64,000 bases of DNA from Okeania sp. SIO1I7 (GTDB lineage Bacteria; Cyanobacteriota; Cyanobacteriia; Cyanobacteriales; Microcoleaceae), in assembly GCA_010672585.1 (NCBI GenBank), contig JAAHGF010000019.1, positions 97,473 to 161,472 of the forward strand, in the 5' to 3' direction. The position numbers were made by a program, and so were the translations under genes. Positions 45,718 through 55,995 of this stretch are shown here, in pieces (positions within the stretch are counted from its first letter, which is position 1; each line of letters opens with the position of its first letter). The notes below the pieces were generated by a model, which had not been told where the DNA came from, searched no databases, and saw only the letters and a list, made by a program, of their open reading frames with translations.

Positions 45718-47412
45718 ATGATTGGTCCTAGTTCTGATGGTTTTTCTTATTTATTAGATAACAATTCTAATAACTTTGTTGTACCTGTAAATTTATTGGC
45801 TCCATACCCAGAAGGTCTACAAGCTCTAGATGGTAATGATACAGTAATAGGCTCATCCAATCCTGAACTAATTAATGGTAATAAAGGCAACGATAACATA
45901 TTTGGTGGGGAAGGTTCTGATACTTTACGAGGAGGTAGAGATAATGATTTGATTTATGCGAATCAAGGTAACGATCTAATTTATGGAGAAATTGGTAACG
46001 ATACAATTTATGGAGAAATTGGTAACGATACAATTTTTGGGGGTAAAGAAAACGATCTTTTATTAGGTGAAGATGGTAACGATCTAATTTCTGGAGACTT
46101 AGGAAAAGATACGTTAATTGGAGGAGTTGGCAATGACACATTTGTGCTGCGAGAACCTCAAAATAATGATATAGATACGGCAGATATTATTGATGATTTT
46201 GATGCTAATTTTGACAGCATTAAAATACCAGAAAACTTAACAGAAAATGACATCTTATTAACAGCAGATTCTTTATCGGGGGATACATTAATTCAGGTTC
46301 AGACAAATGGTTTAATCTTAGCAAGAATTAAAGCAATATCTGACACACAACTTGTAGAAAGTCGCTTAATTTTTGGGGATAGTATAAGTATAAATGAAGT
46401 TCCACAAACAGCTAGTTCTATACAGTCAAGCTTTAACAGTACTTTTGGATATGGTTTAGTTGATGCCTCAGCAGCAGTGGCCAGTGCTATTGGAGTGGCC
46501 AATTTTCCAGATATTCCAGATATTGGCGGAAATCAGTGGGGACTAGACTTAGTCAAAGCACCAGAAGTTTGGAATCAAGGTTTTCAGGGAGAAGGTATTG
46601 TGGTAGCTGTCATTGATAGTGGTGTAGATAATACCCATCCGGAATTAACGGGCCAAATGTGGAGCAATAGCGGTGAAATTCCCAACAATGGTATTGATGA
46701 TGATGACAATGGTTATATAGACGATACCTGGGGTTGGGATTTTGTCAATAATGATAATGACCCAAGGGATGAAGAAAGTCATGGAACTCATATCGCAGGT
46801 ACAATTGCTGCGAAGAGAGATGGAGTAGGAACAACTGGAGTAGCTCCAAATGCTAAAATTATGTCTCTCCGGGTACTAAATGATGAAGGAGTCGGTAGAG
46901 TTAGCGATGGAATATCAGCTATTCTCTATGCTGTTGACAATGGAGCAGATGTAATTAACTTTAGTTCTGGTGGGAGAAATTTAGTTAGGAACGAACTTGA
47001 TGCTATTCGTTATGCTGCCGATCAAGGTGTTGTATTTGTTTCTGCTGCAGGTAATGGTAGTTTAAGCAGTCCTGATTATCCAGCAAGATTAGCTAATGAA
47101 TATGGAATTGCAGTTGGGTCAGTAGATCGAAATGCCAAGTTTTCTTCTTTTTCTAATAAAGCTGGTAGTGGACTGGATTATGTCGTGGCCCCAGGAGGAG
47201 ATGGTTTTCCTGAAGATGCAGGAGATATTTATGGACCTGTAGCTCCTTCAATAACAGGTAACTTATACAGTTTCTTTGCTGGGACTTCTATGGCAACACC
47301 ACATGTTGCAGGTGTCGCAGCTTTAATTAAACAAGCTAATCCTAGTTTATCTGCTGAGGCAATTGAGAATATAATTATTGATACTGCTAATTCTACGACT
47401 GTTAGTGTTTGA
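45718..47412 (+). CDS. Secreted subtilisin-type (S8) protease with N-terminal RTX repeats
   Basis: 564 residues. Residues ~37-145 are RTX nonapeptide repeats (GGxGNDxxx type: GNKGNDNIFGGEGSDTLRGG, GEIGNDTIYGEIGNDTIFGG), which bind calcium and are a mark of type I secretion. Residues ~285-560 are an intact subtilase: D300 in VVAVIDSGVD, H355 in ESHGTHIAGT, oxyanion N446 in SAAGNG and S524 in AGTSMATPHVAG. Between them STFGYGLVDASAAVAS resembles the usual end motif of another subtilase. There is no classical signal peptide. It probably acts outside the cell, as a calcium-dependent protease. The RTX block is at the N-terminus rather than the more common C-terminus. No transporter genes are adjacent. 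Confidence 0.9.
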   Translation: MIGPSSDGFSYLLDNNSNNFVVPVNLLAPYPEGLQALDGNDTVIGSSNPELINGNKGNDNIFGGEGSDTLRGGRDNDLIYANQGNDLIYGEIGNDTIYGEIGNDTIFGGKENDLLLGEDGNDLISGDLGKDTLIGGVGNDTFVLREPQNNDIDTADIIDDFDANFDSIKIPENLTENDILLTADSLSGDTLIQVQTNGLILARIKAISDTQLVESRLIFGDSISINEVPQTASSIQSSFNSTFGYGLVDASAAVASAIGVANFPDIPDIGGNQWGLDLVKAPEVWNQGFQGEGIVVAVIDSGVDNTHPELTGQMWSNSGEIPNNGIDDDDNGYIDDTWGWDFVNNDNDPRDEESHGTHIAGTIAAKRDGVGTTGVAPNAKIMSLRVLNDEGVGRVSDGISAILYAVDNGADVINFSSGGRNLVRNELDAIRYAADQGVVFVSAAGNGSLSSPDYPARLANEYGIAVGSVDRNAKFSSFSNKAGSGLDYVVAPGGDGFPEDAGDIYGPVAPSITGNLYSFFAGTSMATPHVAGVAALIKQANPSLSAEAIENIIIDTANSTTVSV

Positions 47413-48184
47413 CCTATAAGTCGTTGAATAATTATGTATGCCAGATGTAGAAAATCACATTAGACTTCTGCGGAAAAGAGGGAGTAGGGAGTAGGGAGCA
47501 GGGGGAAAGAATTGATTATTTTTGATTGACTCAAAGGAAAAAATTTTCTTGTTTCTCCTTGAAAGGAGAGGCTTTAAACCTTAATTATTAGGTAAAGAAT
47601 TCAGGATATTGAGAAATAGAATAGGGGAAAAAGGTGGAAATTTTCCCCCATATTTACTATCTCCCCATCTCCCGATATTTAAGAACATCAATAGACATTC
47701 CCAATGATCAAATCAATTATTGCACTCTTATTCATCAATTCTTTGCCCCCTACTCCCTACTCCCTACTCCCTACTGCCTATTTTCAACTCCCTACTACCC
47801 CGATCGCTCAAATTTATTGTCTTAACCAAAGAACGTACTGCTATACTTTCATGTTGCAATAGATTGAACTTGCAGTTTTGACTACTGACTATTTATAATT
47901 TCCGATTGACTGGTGGTATAGCCTTCTATTAAGAATATGACTATTTGAGATAGGATAGGTATCTCAAATATGGGACGATCATAATCCTCATAGTTAATCT
48001 TGAGATTAAAACAAATCTTTGATTTGTATAAAATTTATCAATAGAGGTACGGAAGAATCTGAAGCGAGAGGGAAATAATTGTCCTTTTTCAAAATTAGTC
48101 ATCTTTTTCGTAACTAAATTTGCCCTCTATTTCGCTATAAGCTTTATGATCAGGACTGTGTGTGGTGTGAAGTGAAGGAGTAAG
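47413..48184. other. Spacer with G-run and heptamer repeats
   Basis: ~47482-47505 has a GGGAGTAGGGAGTAGGGAGC run. ~47545-47585 has TCCTTGAAAGGAGAGGCTTT followed by AAACCTTAATTATT, related to the 20115-type element. 47747-47776 has CCCTACT heptamers (about four units). The remainder is AT-rich. No gene was seen. Confidence 0.55.
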
Positions 48185-48916
48185 ATGACTGCCGATAGCC
48201 AATTCATCTCTGGCAAGGTAATTAGAGGGTTTACAGGACGAAGTTTTCAACCTTTCCTCCCCAGAGATAGACAAAACAGTCGATTTCTAGAGGGCCTAGA
48301 GGTAGGATGTTATAAACGATTATTTGATATCCTGTTTTCTCTGTCGGTTCTCATATTGTTGGCCCCCGTTTATCTGTTTATAGCTTTACTAATTGTTTTT
48401 AGCTCACCAGGATCTGTTTTTTATGTTCAAGAAAGAGTGGGTAAAAATCGAAAGCTTTTCCGTTGTTTGAAGTTTAGAACTATGGTGAAAAATGCAGATG
48501 AGATGTTAGGAGAAATTATGGAAACATCTCCTCATCTGCGCCAAGAATTTCAAGAAAGTTTTAAATTAAAACATGACCCTAGAATTACATGGATAGGTAA
48601 ATTTCTTAGGGTGACGAGTTTAGATGAATTTCCCCAATTTTGGAATGTTTTGAAAGGTGATATGAGCGTAGTAGGACCTAGGCCATTAGTGGTTGAAGAA
48701 CTACCAAAATACGGTCATCACATGGATAAAATTTTGACAATCAAACCAGGAATTACAGGTTTATGGCAAGTTTCTGGTCGAAATGATATTCCCTATCCTA
48801 AGAGAGTTCAAATTGACCTTTTTTATGTAAACTTCAGAAATTTTTGGATAGATATATGGATCATGTTTAAAACAATTGGTATTGTTGTTTTCCCAAAAAA
48901 CAATGGAGCTTACTAA
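48185..48916 (+). CDS. Undecaprenyl-phosphate sugar-1-phosphate transferase (priming transferase)
   Basis: 243 residues. It belongs to the bacterial sugar transferase (WbaP/ExoY/WcaJ) family: a membrane-anchoring helix (~41-70, LFDILFSLSVLILLAPVYLF) followed by the cytoplasmic catalytic part: SPGSVFYVQERVGKNRKLF, CLKFRTMV, the DEFPQFWNVLKGDMSVVGPR core, and KPGITGLWQVSGRND. Such enzymes load the first sugar onto undecaprenyl phosphate to start exopolysaccharide or capsule synthesis. It lies 360 bp before gmd and is likely part of the same fucose-containing glycan programme. AAGGAG nine bases upstream of the ATG is a good ribosome binding site. Confidence 0.9.
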   Translation: MTADSQFISGKVIRGFTGRSFQPFLPRDRQNSRFLEGLEVGCYKRLFDILFSLSVLILLAPVYLFIALLIVFSSPGSVFYVQERVGKNRKLFRCLKFRTMVKNADEMLGEIMETSPHLRQEFQESFKLKHDPRITWIGKFLRVTSLDEFPQFWNVLKGDMSVVGPRPLVVEELPKYGHHMDKILTIKPGITGLWQVSGRNDIPYPKRVQIDLFYVNFRNFWIDIWIMFKTIGIVVFPKNNGAY

Positions 48917-49276
48917 GGCTTATCTTGAATGACTAAGTGATTGAAAATCAACTGAAGTTATTACTGGGTTAGAGGTTGATAGTATTTTTCCAACTATTAT
49001 ATTTCTAACCCAAATTGATAAGTTTAAATAAAATTTGTTTAGTTGCTTCAGAGAAATAGTATTTTTACAGGAGTCAAGTTGATGAATATTAACTCAGAAC
49101 TCTTGGTTATGAGAACAGTTTTAGGTTAGTCTAGACATCTGGGAATGCTAGAGGTTATAACCCTACTATTAAGCAAAAAAAATAAATATATATTTATTGC
49201 TTTTGCACTGTAGCGATTGAACTAATTCTTATGGACATTCCCATGGCAATTTATTACCTTGTAAATATTAACTCCA
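48917..49276. other. 360-bp spacer with one hairpin
   Basis: TGGGTTAGA near 48964 pairs with TCTAACCCA near 49005, a 9-bp stem with a long loop. No T-run follows. The rest is AT-rich, with nothing else recognised. Confidence 0.4.
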
Positions 49277-50305
49277 ATGACTGAAAAGAAACGAGCGCTA
49301 ATTACTGGTATTACAGGTCAAGATGGTTCATACTTGAGCGAATTTTTGTTAGATAAGGACTATGAGGTTCATGGTATTATTAGACGTAGTTCTAGCTTCA
49401 ATACAAATAGAATAGACCATATATATCAAGACCCTCATAATCCTCATGTTAGTTTATTTCTGCATTATGGAGATTTAACTGATGGAACTACTATACGTCG
49501 CATTCTTGAAGAGGTTAGACCAGTAGAAATATATAATTTGGGAGCCCAGTCCCATGTGAGAGTGAGCTTTGATTCTCCAGAATATACTGTAGATACAGTA
49601 GCAATGGGTGCTCTACGTTTACTCGAAGCAATTCGAGACTATCAATATCGTACTGGAATTGAAGTCCGTTTCTATCAAGCTGGTTCTTCTGAAATGTTTG
49701 GCAAAGTTCAGGAAGTACCCCAGAAAGAAACTACGCCTTTTTATCCTCGTAGTCCTTATTCTTGTGCTAAAGTTTATGCCCATTGGCAAACACTAAATTA
49801 CAGAGAATCATACAATCTCTTTGCTTGTAATGGCATATTATTTAACCATGAAAGTCCACGTCGGGGGGAAACTTTTGTAACTCGCAAAATTACTCGTGCT
49901 GTAGCTAGAATTGTCGCAGGTAAACAGAAGAAACTCTATCTTGGTAATCTAGATTCTAAACGAGATTGGGGATATGCAAAGGATTATGTCAGAGCTATGT
50001 GGATGATGTTACAACAGGAGCAACCTGATGATTATGTGATTGCTACTAATGAAACTCATTCTATTAAGGAATTTCTAGAAATAGCATTTACTCATGTTAA
50101 TCTAAATTGGCAGGATTATGTGGAGTTTGACCCTCGTTATTTACGTCCTGCAGAAGTAGATTTATTGATTGGTGATTGTACAAAAGCAAAAGAAAAATTG
50201 GGTTGGCAACCATCTGTTACGTTTACAGAGTTGGTACATTTGATGGTTGATTCTGATATTAAAGCTTTGGAAAAATCTAATATGGTTGGTAGTGGGTTTG
50301 ATTAA
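49277..50305 (+). CDS. gmd: GDP-mannose 4,6-dehydratase
   Basis: 342 residues. This short-chain dehydrogenase-like enzyme converts GDP-mannose to GDP-4-keto-6-deoxymannose, the first step to GDP-fucose or GDP-rhamnose. The NADP-binding [10 protein letters not shown] motif starts near residue 10. [25 protein letters not shown], the catalytic Tyr-x3-Lys in [13 protein letters not shown], and [18 protein letters not shown] are all typical of Gmd. The product is used by Fcl encoded 0.7 kb downstream. Start ATG at 49277 ([11 protein letters not shown]). Confidence 0.96.
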   Translation: MTEKKRALITGITGQDGSYLSEFLLDKDYEVHGIIRRSSSFNTNRIDHIYQDPHNPHVSLFLHYGDLTDGTTIRRILEEVRPVEIYNLGAQSHVRVSFDSPEYTVDTVAMGALRLLEAIRDYQYRTGIEVRFYQAGSSEMFGKVQEVPQKETTPFYPRSPYSCAKVYAHWQTLNYRESYNLFACNGILFNHESPRRGETFVTRKITRAVARIVAGKQKKLYLGNLDSKRDWGYAKDYVRAMWMMLQQEQPDDYVIATNETHSIKEFLEIAFTHVNLNWQDYVEFDPRYLRPAEVDLLIGDCTKAKEKLGWQPSVTFTELVHLMVDSDIKALEKSNMVGSGFD

Positions 50306-51001
50306 AATTTTTGACCTAAATTACGGTTAAACTTTTGAAGTCAATCCTTAATTATTCTAAAGTGATAGTTCTTTAGCTGATTTTTTTTTGCATTATCTAA
50401 ATACAAGTAGGCAAAAAACTTGATGCTTGAAAATTAGCCGATCAAGTGAAAAAAATTATGGGGTGTATCTATAAAGTAAATCTGAGTTAAAGTAGTTAAT
50501 AATTATAGATAAACATCCCTAATTAAAACAATAGGAATGCACTCAAAAGTTTAGGGTTAGCCCGCTAATTAATTAGGATGACAGAAAATTACACTACTTG
50601 GAATAATGACTTTTAATGCTTTTAAGTTGATGTGAAATGAAACCAGGTATTTGATATAAGATACTGAATTGCCTGTAGGAATTATAGATAGTTTGATATC
50701 TCTGAATATTAGGGATGTAATCAACTTTGATGTTACCAATAAGGTTCTGATAAGCTGCAAAAATATTTCATACAAACCCTAAATTTTCAGGAAAATATGA
50801 CAAATTAAATTGAACTACTATAAATGTCAAAAGACTGGCAAACTTGATAATAGAAAATAAGCAAGATATAAATTACATTCCTCTACTTTCAAATAGGGGA
50901 TTTTTACTATGACTTCAATATCAGTCTAATTTCTGAGAGATAATATTGCATCGCTTGTTTTTCTGAACTGACTGATTCTAATTCCCTAGACCTTAGACTT
51001 A
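50306..51001. other. 700-bp gmd-fcl spacer, AT-rich
   Basis: No gene, hairpin with T-run or recognised repeat was seen. The length is notable because gmd and fcl are usually adjacent. It may carry a separate fcl promoter. Confidence 0.5.
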
Positions 51002-51034
51002 ATGTCTGATGAATATCAATCTCGGAGATTTTTT

Positions 51035-51979
51035 ATGACTAAATTAGAGTTAGAAAACAAAAAAATTCTGGTGACAGGTGGATCGGGTTTTCTGGGACGC
51101 CAAGTTGTAGATCAACTTCATCAAGCAGGAGCTAATCCTAATCAGATTACTATACCGCGATCGCGTGATTATGACCTTTGTACTTTAGAAGCTTGCCAAA
51201 AAGTAGTTGATGGACAAGATATTGTAATTCATCTTGCTGCTCATGTAGGTGGTATTGGTTTGAATCAAGAAAAACCTGCTGAGTTATTTTATGACAATCT
51301 AATGATGGGGGTTCAATTAATTGATTCTGCTTATAAAGCAGGTGTAGAAAAATTTGTTTGTGTGGGTACAATATGTGCTTATCCTAAATTTACTCCTGTT
51401 CCATTTAAAGAAGAAGACCTTTGGATTGGTTATCCAGAAGAAACTAATGCTCCTTATGGTATTGCTAAGAAAGCTCTTTTAGTTCAATTGGAAGCTTATC
51501 GTCAACAATACGGTTTTAATGGAGTTTATTTACTACCTGTTAATTTATATGGACCTGAAGATAATTTTAATCCAAAGAGTTCCCATGTTATTCCTGCTTT
51601 GATTAGGAAAGTGCATGAAGCACAAGTTAGAGGAGATAAAGAATTACCTGTTTGGGGTGATGGTAGTCCTAGTCGTGAATTTTTATACTCTACAGATGCG
51701 GCGAGGGGAATTGTTATGGCAACTCAATTTTATAATGAATCTGAACCTATTAATTTAGGAACTAATTATGAAGTAAAGATTCGCGATTTAGTAGAGTTAA
51801 TTTGTGATTTAATGGAATTTCAAGGAGAAATAATTTGGGAGACCGATAAACCAAATGGTCAACCTAGAAGATGTTTGGATACACAAAAAGCAAAAGAAAA
51901 GTTTGGTTTTATTGCTAATGTAGATTTTAAGCAAGGACTGAAGAATACAATAGAATGGTATCGAAAAAATGCTGACTAA
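51035..51979 (+). CDS. fcl: GDP-L-fucose synthase
   Basis: About 314 residues. It epimerises and reduces GDP-4-keto-6-deoxymannose to GDP-L-fucose with NADPH. Motifs: ILVTGGSGFLGRQVV (Rossmann), HLAAHVGGIGLNQ, VCVGTICAYPK, the catalytic Tyr-x3-Lys in APYGIAKKALLVQ, and NLYGPEDNFNP. I chose the ATG at 51035 (MTKLELENKK) because GGAG sits eight bases upstream and family members start here. An in-frame ATG at 51002 would add 11 unlikely residues. It works with gmd to feed a fucosylated surface glycan. Confidence 0.95.
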   Translation: MTKLELENKKILVTGGSGFLGRQVVDQLHQAGANPNQITIPRSRDYDLCTLEACQKVVDGQDIVIHLAAHVGGIGLNQEKPAELFYDNLMMGVQLIDSAYKAGVEKFVCVGTICAYPKFTPVPFKEEDLWIGYPEETNAPYGIAKKALLVQLEAYRQQYGFNGVYLLPVNLYGPEDNFNPKSSHVIPALIRKVHEAQVRGDKELPVWGDGSPSREFLYSTDAARGIVMATQFYNESEPINLGTNYEVKIRDLVELICDLMEFQGEIIWETDKPNGQPRRCLDTQKAKEKFGFIANVDFKQGLKNTIEWYRKNAD

Positions 51980-52027
51980 GTTTAAATGATATCGATTTTA
52001 TCTGTTAGAATTAGTTGATATAAGGTT

Positions 52028-52055
52028 AAGCTGGAAGGAAATTATCTTTCAGCTT
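52028..52055 (+). terminator. Probable terminator hairpin after fcl
   Basis: AAGCTGGAAG (52028-52037) pairs with CTTTCAGCTT (52046-52055, one G-T), then TTATATC follows, about 50 bases past the fcl stop. The T-tail is weak. Confidence 0.45.
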
Positions 52056-53059
52056 TTATATCATCAAAAACTTTTCTGGGTAAAATTTACTATAGATTTC
52101 TGAAAAAGATCGGGAAATATAATGTTGTAAGTAATCCAGCATTGATCTAAGTAAAATTAAATCTAGTTTATAGCTTTTATCAGTGGGATGAGATAAAAAA
52201 TAGGGATTTATAGGACAAAAAATAGGCAATAGATTGAATATATCTCATTTAATCAAACACTGTTTTGAACAGTATACTAAAATAGCAGTTTTTGAATTGT
52301 ACTAAAATACATTTTACAAAGTTCCATAGTTATAAAGCCATAGAATTTTGTAATTTAATAAATTTATTCATAGTTTGAGAAACTTTGATTAGAGTTGTTG
52401 CTTGATAACTAAAAAAACTGGTAAACTCTTGTCATGTAAAAATTTTAACTATCTGTTGAAAAAAACTCATATAATTACTGCTGTATCTTAATTTGAGCGA
52501 TTTTTCCATCTATCTATATATTGAGATATTAGTGACAAATCTATGATATAGGATTATACCAATTTAAAAAAAGAATGCTACAAACAAAAGGCTGCAAATT
52601 CTTCCTAAAAATAAATCATCCAATCCTATAAGCCACCTATTTAGATTGTTTTTCCTTTTTTATGATTTGTTTATTCCAACTTCGGTCTTCCCCCTTTCTT
52701 CTTCCTTGTTAATACTATTGGTAACAAACACTTATTACGCTTGGTATTACATCTAAAGATAATTCCTATAATAATCTATATTATACTCACTACGAAATAA
52801 TTATGAAAAATTTAACATGATCAAAAAAAATTATAGCGTTTCTCAAGTTACTTAGGTGCAGTTGTTTTACTTCTTTTATATTCCCTGTTTCCCGAATTAC
52901 AACTCCCTACTCCCTAAAAAAAACGAATTTTTTACCTCACGCTTTTTGGGAACTACTATATTCTGAAACAAACCATAATATTTACTAGATATTATATTGA
53001 ATAAGTATACTCGCATAATAAAAAAATTATAATCAAGCATTAGAAATAAGCTGAGAGAA
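52056..53059. other. 1-kb AT-rich spacer, no gene recognised
   Basis: Very AT-rich throughout. CTTTCTTCTTCCTTG near 52696 and AACTCCCTACTCCCTA near 52901 are short tandem-like motifs. No convincing ORF on either strand. Confidence 0.5.
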
Positions 53060-53776
53060 ATGGTCAATAAAAATCTCCTGGAAAAGATTAGTAAACTCCT
53101 AGCTCTTGCCAATTCACCTAATGAACATGAAGCTGCATTAGCTGCTGAAAAAGCAGCAGAATTATTAGCTCAACATAATTTATCCGTAGCAGACTTAGGA
53201 CAAGAGAAAGATGAAGATATTACTAAGGGTATTATTGATAAAACAGGTCGTTATGTAACCTGGAAAATGTGGATTTTAGCAGGAATTGCTAATGCTAATG
53301 GATGTCAAGCAATGCGTTCAACTTACACTGGTGAAATGAGATTAGTAGGAACAGGAACTAATATTACAGTTTCTAAGTCCCTTTATGAATATTTAACTGC
53401 TGTAGTTGACAGTTTAGTAAAACAACATAGGGGTAAAGGAAGAACTTTTATTAATGCTTTTCGAGTTGGTTGTGCAACTAGATTAAGACAAAGATTAGAG
53501 CACAGACGAAAATACATGGAGGAAAAAGGTATCGCTGGTAGTGACGATAAAAATTCGGCATCTGCTATAGTTGTGCGCTCAATGTTTGAAAAATACTCTA
53601 TAGCTATTCAAGTATATTTAAAGCAAGAAGGTGTAAAATGTAAAGTTCAGAAATCCACTGCTGTTAATAGCGATTTAGGTTTTTCTTTTGGATATGTTGC
53701 TGGGGAAAAAATCAATTTGAATTATTTGAATCACAAATTATACAAAGGCAAAATTAATCAAACAGTCAACTATTAA
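53060..53776 (+). CDS. DUF2786 domain protein
   Basis: 238 residues. The N-terminal ~45 residues (LLEKISKLLALANSPNEHEA, AALAAEKAAELLAQHNLS) are the DUF2786 helix pair. The rest matches the companion C-terminal region often found with it (KMWILAGIANANGCQA, RHRGKGRTFINAFRVGCATR, SDLGFSFGYVAGEKINL). Family members are common in phage and plasmid DNA and in some bacterial chromosomes; no activity is established. There is no membrane segment. It stands alone with ~1 kb of gene-free DNA before it. GAGAGAA upstream of the ATG is a weak ribosome binding site. Confidence 0.8.
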   Translation: MVNKNLLEKISKLLALANSPNEHEAALAAEKAAELLAQHNLSVADLGQEKDEDITKGIIDKTGRYVTWKMWILAGIANANGCQAMRSTYTGEMRLVGTGTNITVSKSLYEYLTAVVDSLVKQHRGKGRTFINAFRVGCATRLRQRLEHRRKYMEEKGIAGSDDKNSASAIVVRSMFEKYSIAIQVYLKQEGVKCKVQKSTAVNSDLGFSFGYVAGEKINLNYLNHKLYKGKINQTVNY

Positions 53777-54053
53777 TAATTAACAATTACCTCTCCTGAA
53801 AACGGATAAGATTGGTGAGCATAATTTTTTGAATTTATTTGTTCTTTAAATCAGAAGCTTGAAACCTTAATTATTTGGTAAGTAGTACATCAGCTATTAA
53901 TCATTAGTTTTTTTGACATCTTAAACTGTCTGATTTTAAGGGGTGGTTGCTCCACTAGAGTTGAGATTAGATAATATCCTTAAATAAAAGCTTAAAGAGC
54001 CTTGATATTAGACGATGTAAGTGTTAAAGTTTATGAGAGAATATTTTAAGTAG
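53777..54053. repeat. ATTACCTCTCC-type repeat fragment downstream of the DUF2786 gene
   Basis: ATTAATAATTAACAATTACC then TCTCCTGAAAACGG begins at 53773, with AAGCTTGAAACCTTAATTAT near 53858. Same block order as the ends of the 20115-20362 element. Confidence 0.5.
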
Positions 54054-54497
54054 ATGGAGAAAATGGCTAAAACAACAACAGAAAAATTACATACTTCAGA
54101 ACAATCAAATACTCCACTGACTGGTAAAGCATTGTTGAAGAAAGTAAAAGAACTCTCGCACAAGTCAAAGAAAGATACTGCTATTGCTTGCGGATATTAT
54201 TCAACTACAAAAGATAAGCAGAAACGAGTAAATCTTGCTAAATTCTACGATGCAGTTTTACAGGCAAAGGGGCTAAATCTAGATGATAACAATGTTAAAG
54301 ATGGAAGAGGGCGTGCTGCTACTTACCGTGCTTGTGTTCATAGAAATGGACAGTTAGTAATAGGCGCTAACTATACACAAGAAATGGGATTAAAACCAGG
54401 GGATGAATTTATTATCCAGTTAGGGCATAAACATATTCATCTTAGGCAGATTAATCTAGAAGTAGAAAAAGAAGATGAAAATAATGAGGAAGAATAG
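54054..54497 (+). CDS. Cyanobacterial AbrB-like transcription regulator (cyAbrB)
   Basis: 147 residues. The cyAbrB layout is clear: LTGKALLKKVKELSHKSKKD, TAIACGYYSTTKDKQ, KRVNLAKFYDAVLQAKGL, then a C-terminal AbrB-like swapped hairpin (YTQEMGLKPGDEFIIQLGHK). In cyanobacteria the two cyAbrB paralogues bind DNA broadly and help balance carbon and nitrogen genes; which paralogue this is cannot be said. Two starts are possible, ATG 54054 or ATG 54063 (MAKTTTEK); TGGAGAAA precedes the second, which family N-termini favour. Confidence 0.9.
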   Translation: MEKMAKTTTEKLHTSEQSNTPLTGKALLKKVKELSHKSKKDTAIACGYYSTTKDKQKRVNLAKFYDAVLQAKGLNLDDNNVKDGRGRAATYRACVHRNGQLVIGANYTQEMGLKPGDEFIIQLGHKHIHLRQINLEVEKEDENNEEE

Positions 54498-55005
54498 ATA
54501 AATTTTGTAATAATCGTAATGGTCTCTAAAATCTGCGATTATCATCATCTAGATATTCCAAAATGCTGCAAAAAACTAGAGTCATCTACAGTATTTGAAA
54601 CCTAGTTTTTGGCAGCAAATAGAATTTGAAAGACAAGTTGACAATTTTGAATATTTTTCTCTTCAAAAATACCTAAATATTGATGAACCTATTTTTAACT
54701 TTGTCAGGCAGAATTTTGATCGGCTTTAAGTAAGTTAAGAGCGATTAGAAAAAACAGAATTGTCTTAGGATTGAAACTGTTATTTACTCTCAGTTATAAG
54801 ATAGTAATGATGAGATAATCTAATTAAATTAGGTGTACAATGGAAAAAAAATTGAGTTTCTTTACATCTATTTAAAAGTTAAGTGGGTAAAAATAACAAC
54901 AATAGGGTTGAATTTACTTCGAGATTTAGGTGGAAATATCTGAAATAATCCCGATCAGAAGTAGAGGCAATAGTTATCAACTATAGTATTACTTTGAAGA
55001 AATGG

Positions 55006-55213
55006 GCGTTGGTGATTTGAGGTATGATATCATGTTCCCCTTCCAGGGGAGCTGCGCTAACGGATAACAGCGCGATAGAACTCCGTTACCTTTACGCCAC
55101 CAAAAAACTTTCTCCTCCTGACTCGGTGCTTCCCCTCCCAGGAGGGGAGGGGTTAGGGGTGGGTTGACTCCTAAAGAATTAAGATGAATATCACACACTA
55201 ATTTACCAACGCC
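55006..55213 (+). mobile_element. MITE-like element, family 1, copy C (208 bp)
   Basis: It begins GGCGTTGGTGATTTGAGGTA and ends ATTTACCAACGCC, so its own ends pair as GGCGTTGGT/ACCAACGCC. Flanks are AAGAAATG (54998-55005) and GAGAAATG (55214-55221), a 7-of-8 target duplication. The interior includes TATGATATCATG (as in copy A), CTGCGCTAACGGATAACAGC and a CCCTCCCAGGAGGGGAGGGG palindrome. Confidence 0.85.
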
Positions 55214-55753
55214 GAGAAATGTTATAAGTTACCTTAGATAAAATTGAATAATTATTAAAAATAATCATAAATATAGCAACCCTATTTAACTTGTAATATT
55301 TTCGTGGTTGTGGCGAATGGCCATTCGCCACAACAGGATTCAGGAGTCAGGATTCATAATTTTAAAGGTTTTCAGTTCAAATTAGCTATTATAAAAATTG
55401 TCACAACCAATTTAGGATTGCTATAGTATAAATATAATTATCTTAACGAGGTGGCAAATTATGGAATAATATTGCCAAAAATTAGTTTAGAGTTTGACTA
55501 AAAAAAACCTAATATTAATAATTCTAGCAATTATCAAATTAAAAATCCAATTCAATCAAAAATCATTCGTCACTGTGCAACGCCATCTTCACCAATTAAT
55601 AAAAATGGTTATAGTTATATTAAATCATAGTTAAGCAAAATCTTATAATACTTCAAATTACTAAAAAATCCTTCTAAACTAAAAATCTGTTTTGTAATTA
55701 TTGAAACTCACTACAAAGATTACAATTACAATATAATTGCTATATAAAATTAC

Positions 55754-55920
55754 GGCGTTGCTGAATAAATGTATGATTTCATAGGAGTCAGGAGGAATGA
55801 GTCATTAGTTATAAAGAAGTTTTTCGGAGACTAAATAGGAGGAAATAGCTATAATTTGCACTATTATTTTGGCTGAAAATTTACCCAAAGTTGAATTTCA
55901 TACCTCAAATAAGCAACGCC
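55754..55920 (-). mobile_element. MITE-like element, family 1, copy D (167 bp)
   Basis: Inverted relative to the other three. It begins GGCGTTGCTGAATAAATGTA and ends TTCATACCTCAAATAAGCAA followed by CGCC; TACCTCAAAT is the reverse of the ATTTGAGGTA block next to the left end of copies A-C. It is flanked by a perfect 8-bp direct repeat AAAATTAC (55746-55753 and 55921-55928). It is the shortest copy and ends 75 bases before the cruP start. Confidence 0.88.
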
Positions 55921-55995
55921 AAAATTACTTATAATTTGAATGAATATTTAAAAATCAGCAATAAAATAATTACGGCAAAAATTAATCAAAAAATT

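Larger units (their letters stand above)
54498..55995. other. 1.5-kb gene-free region carrying two MITE copies
   Basis: MITE copy C (55006-55213) and copy D (55754-55920, inverted) lie here, about 540 bp apart in opposite orientation. 55300-55345 has GGCGAATGGCCATTCGCCAC, a perfect 16-bp palindrome core. The rest is AT-rich. Confidence 0.6.

Noticed and set aside
55314..55333. GGCGAATGGCCATTCGCC palindrome as a terminator
   Set aside because: It is perfect but has no T-run and lies far from any gene end; more likely a repeat fragment or a protein site.
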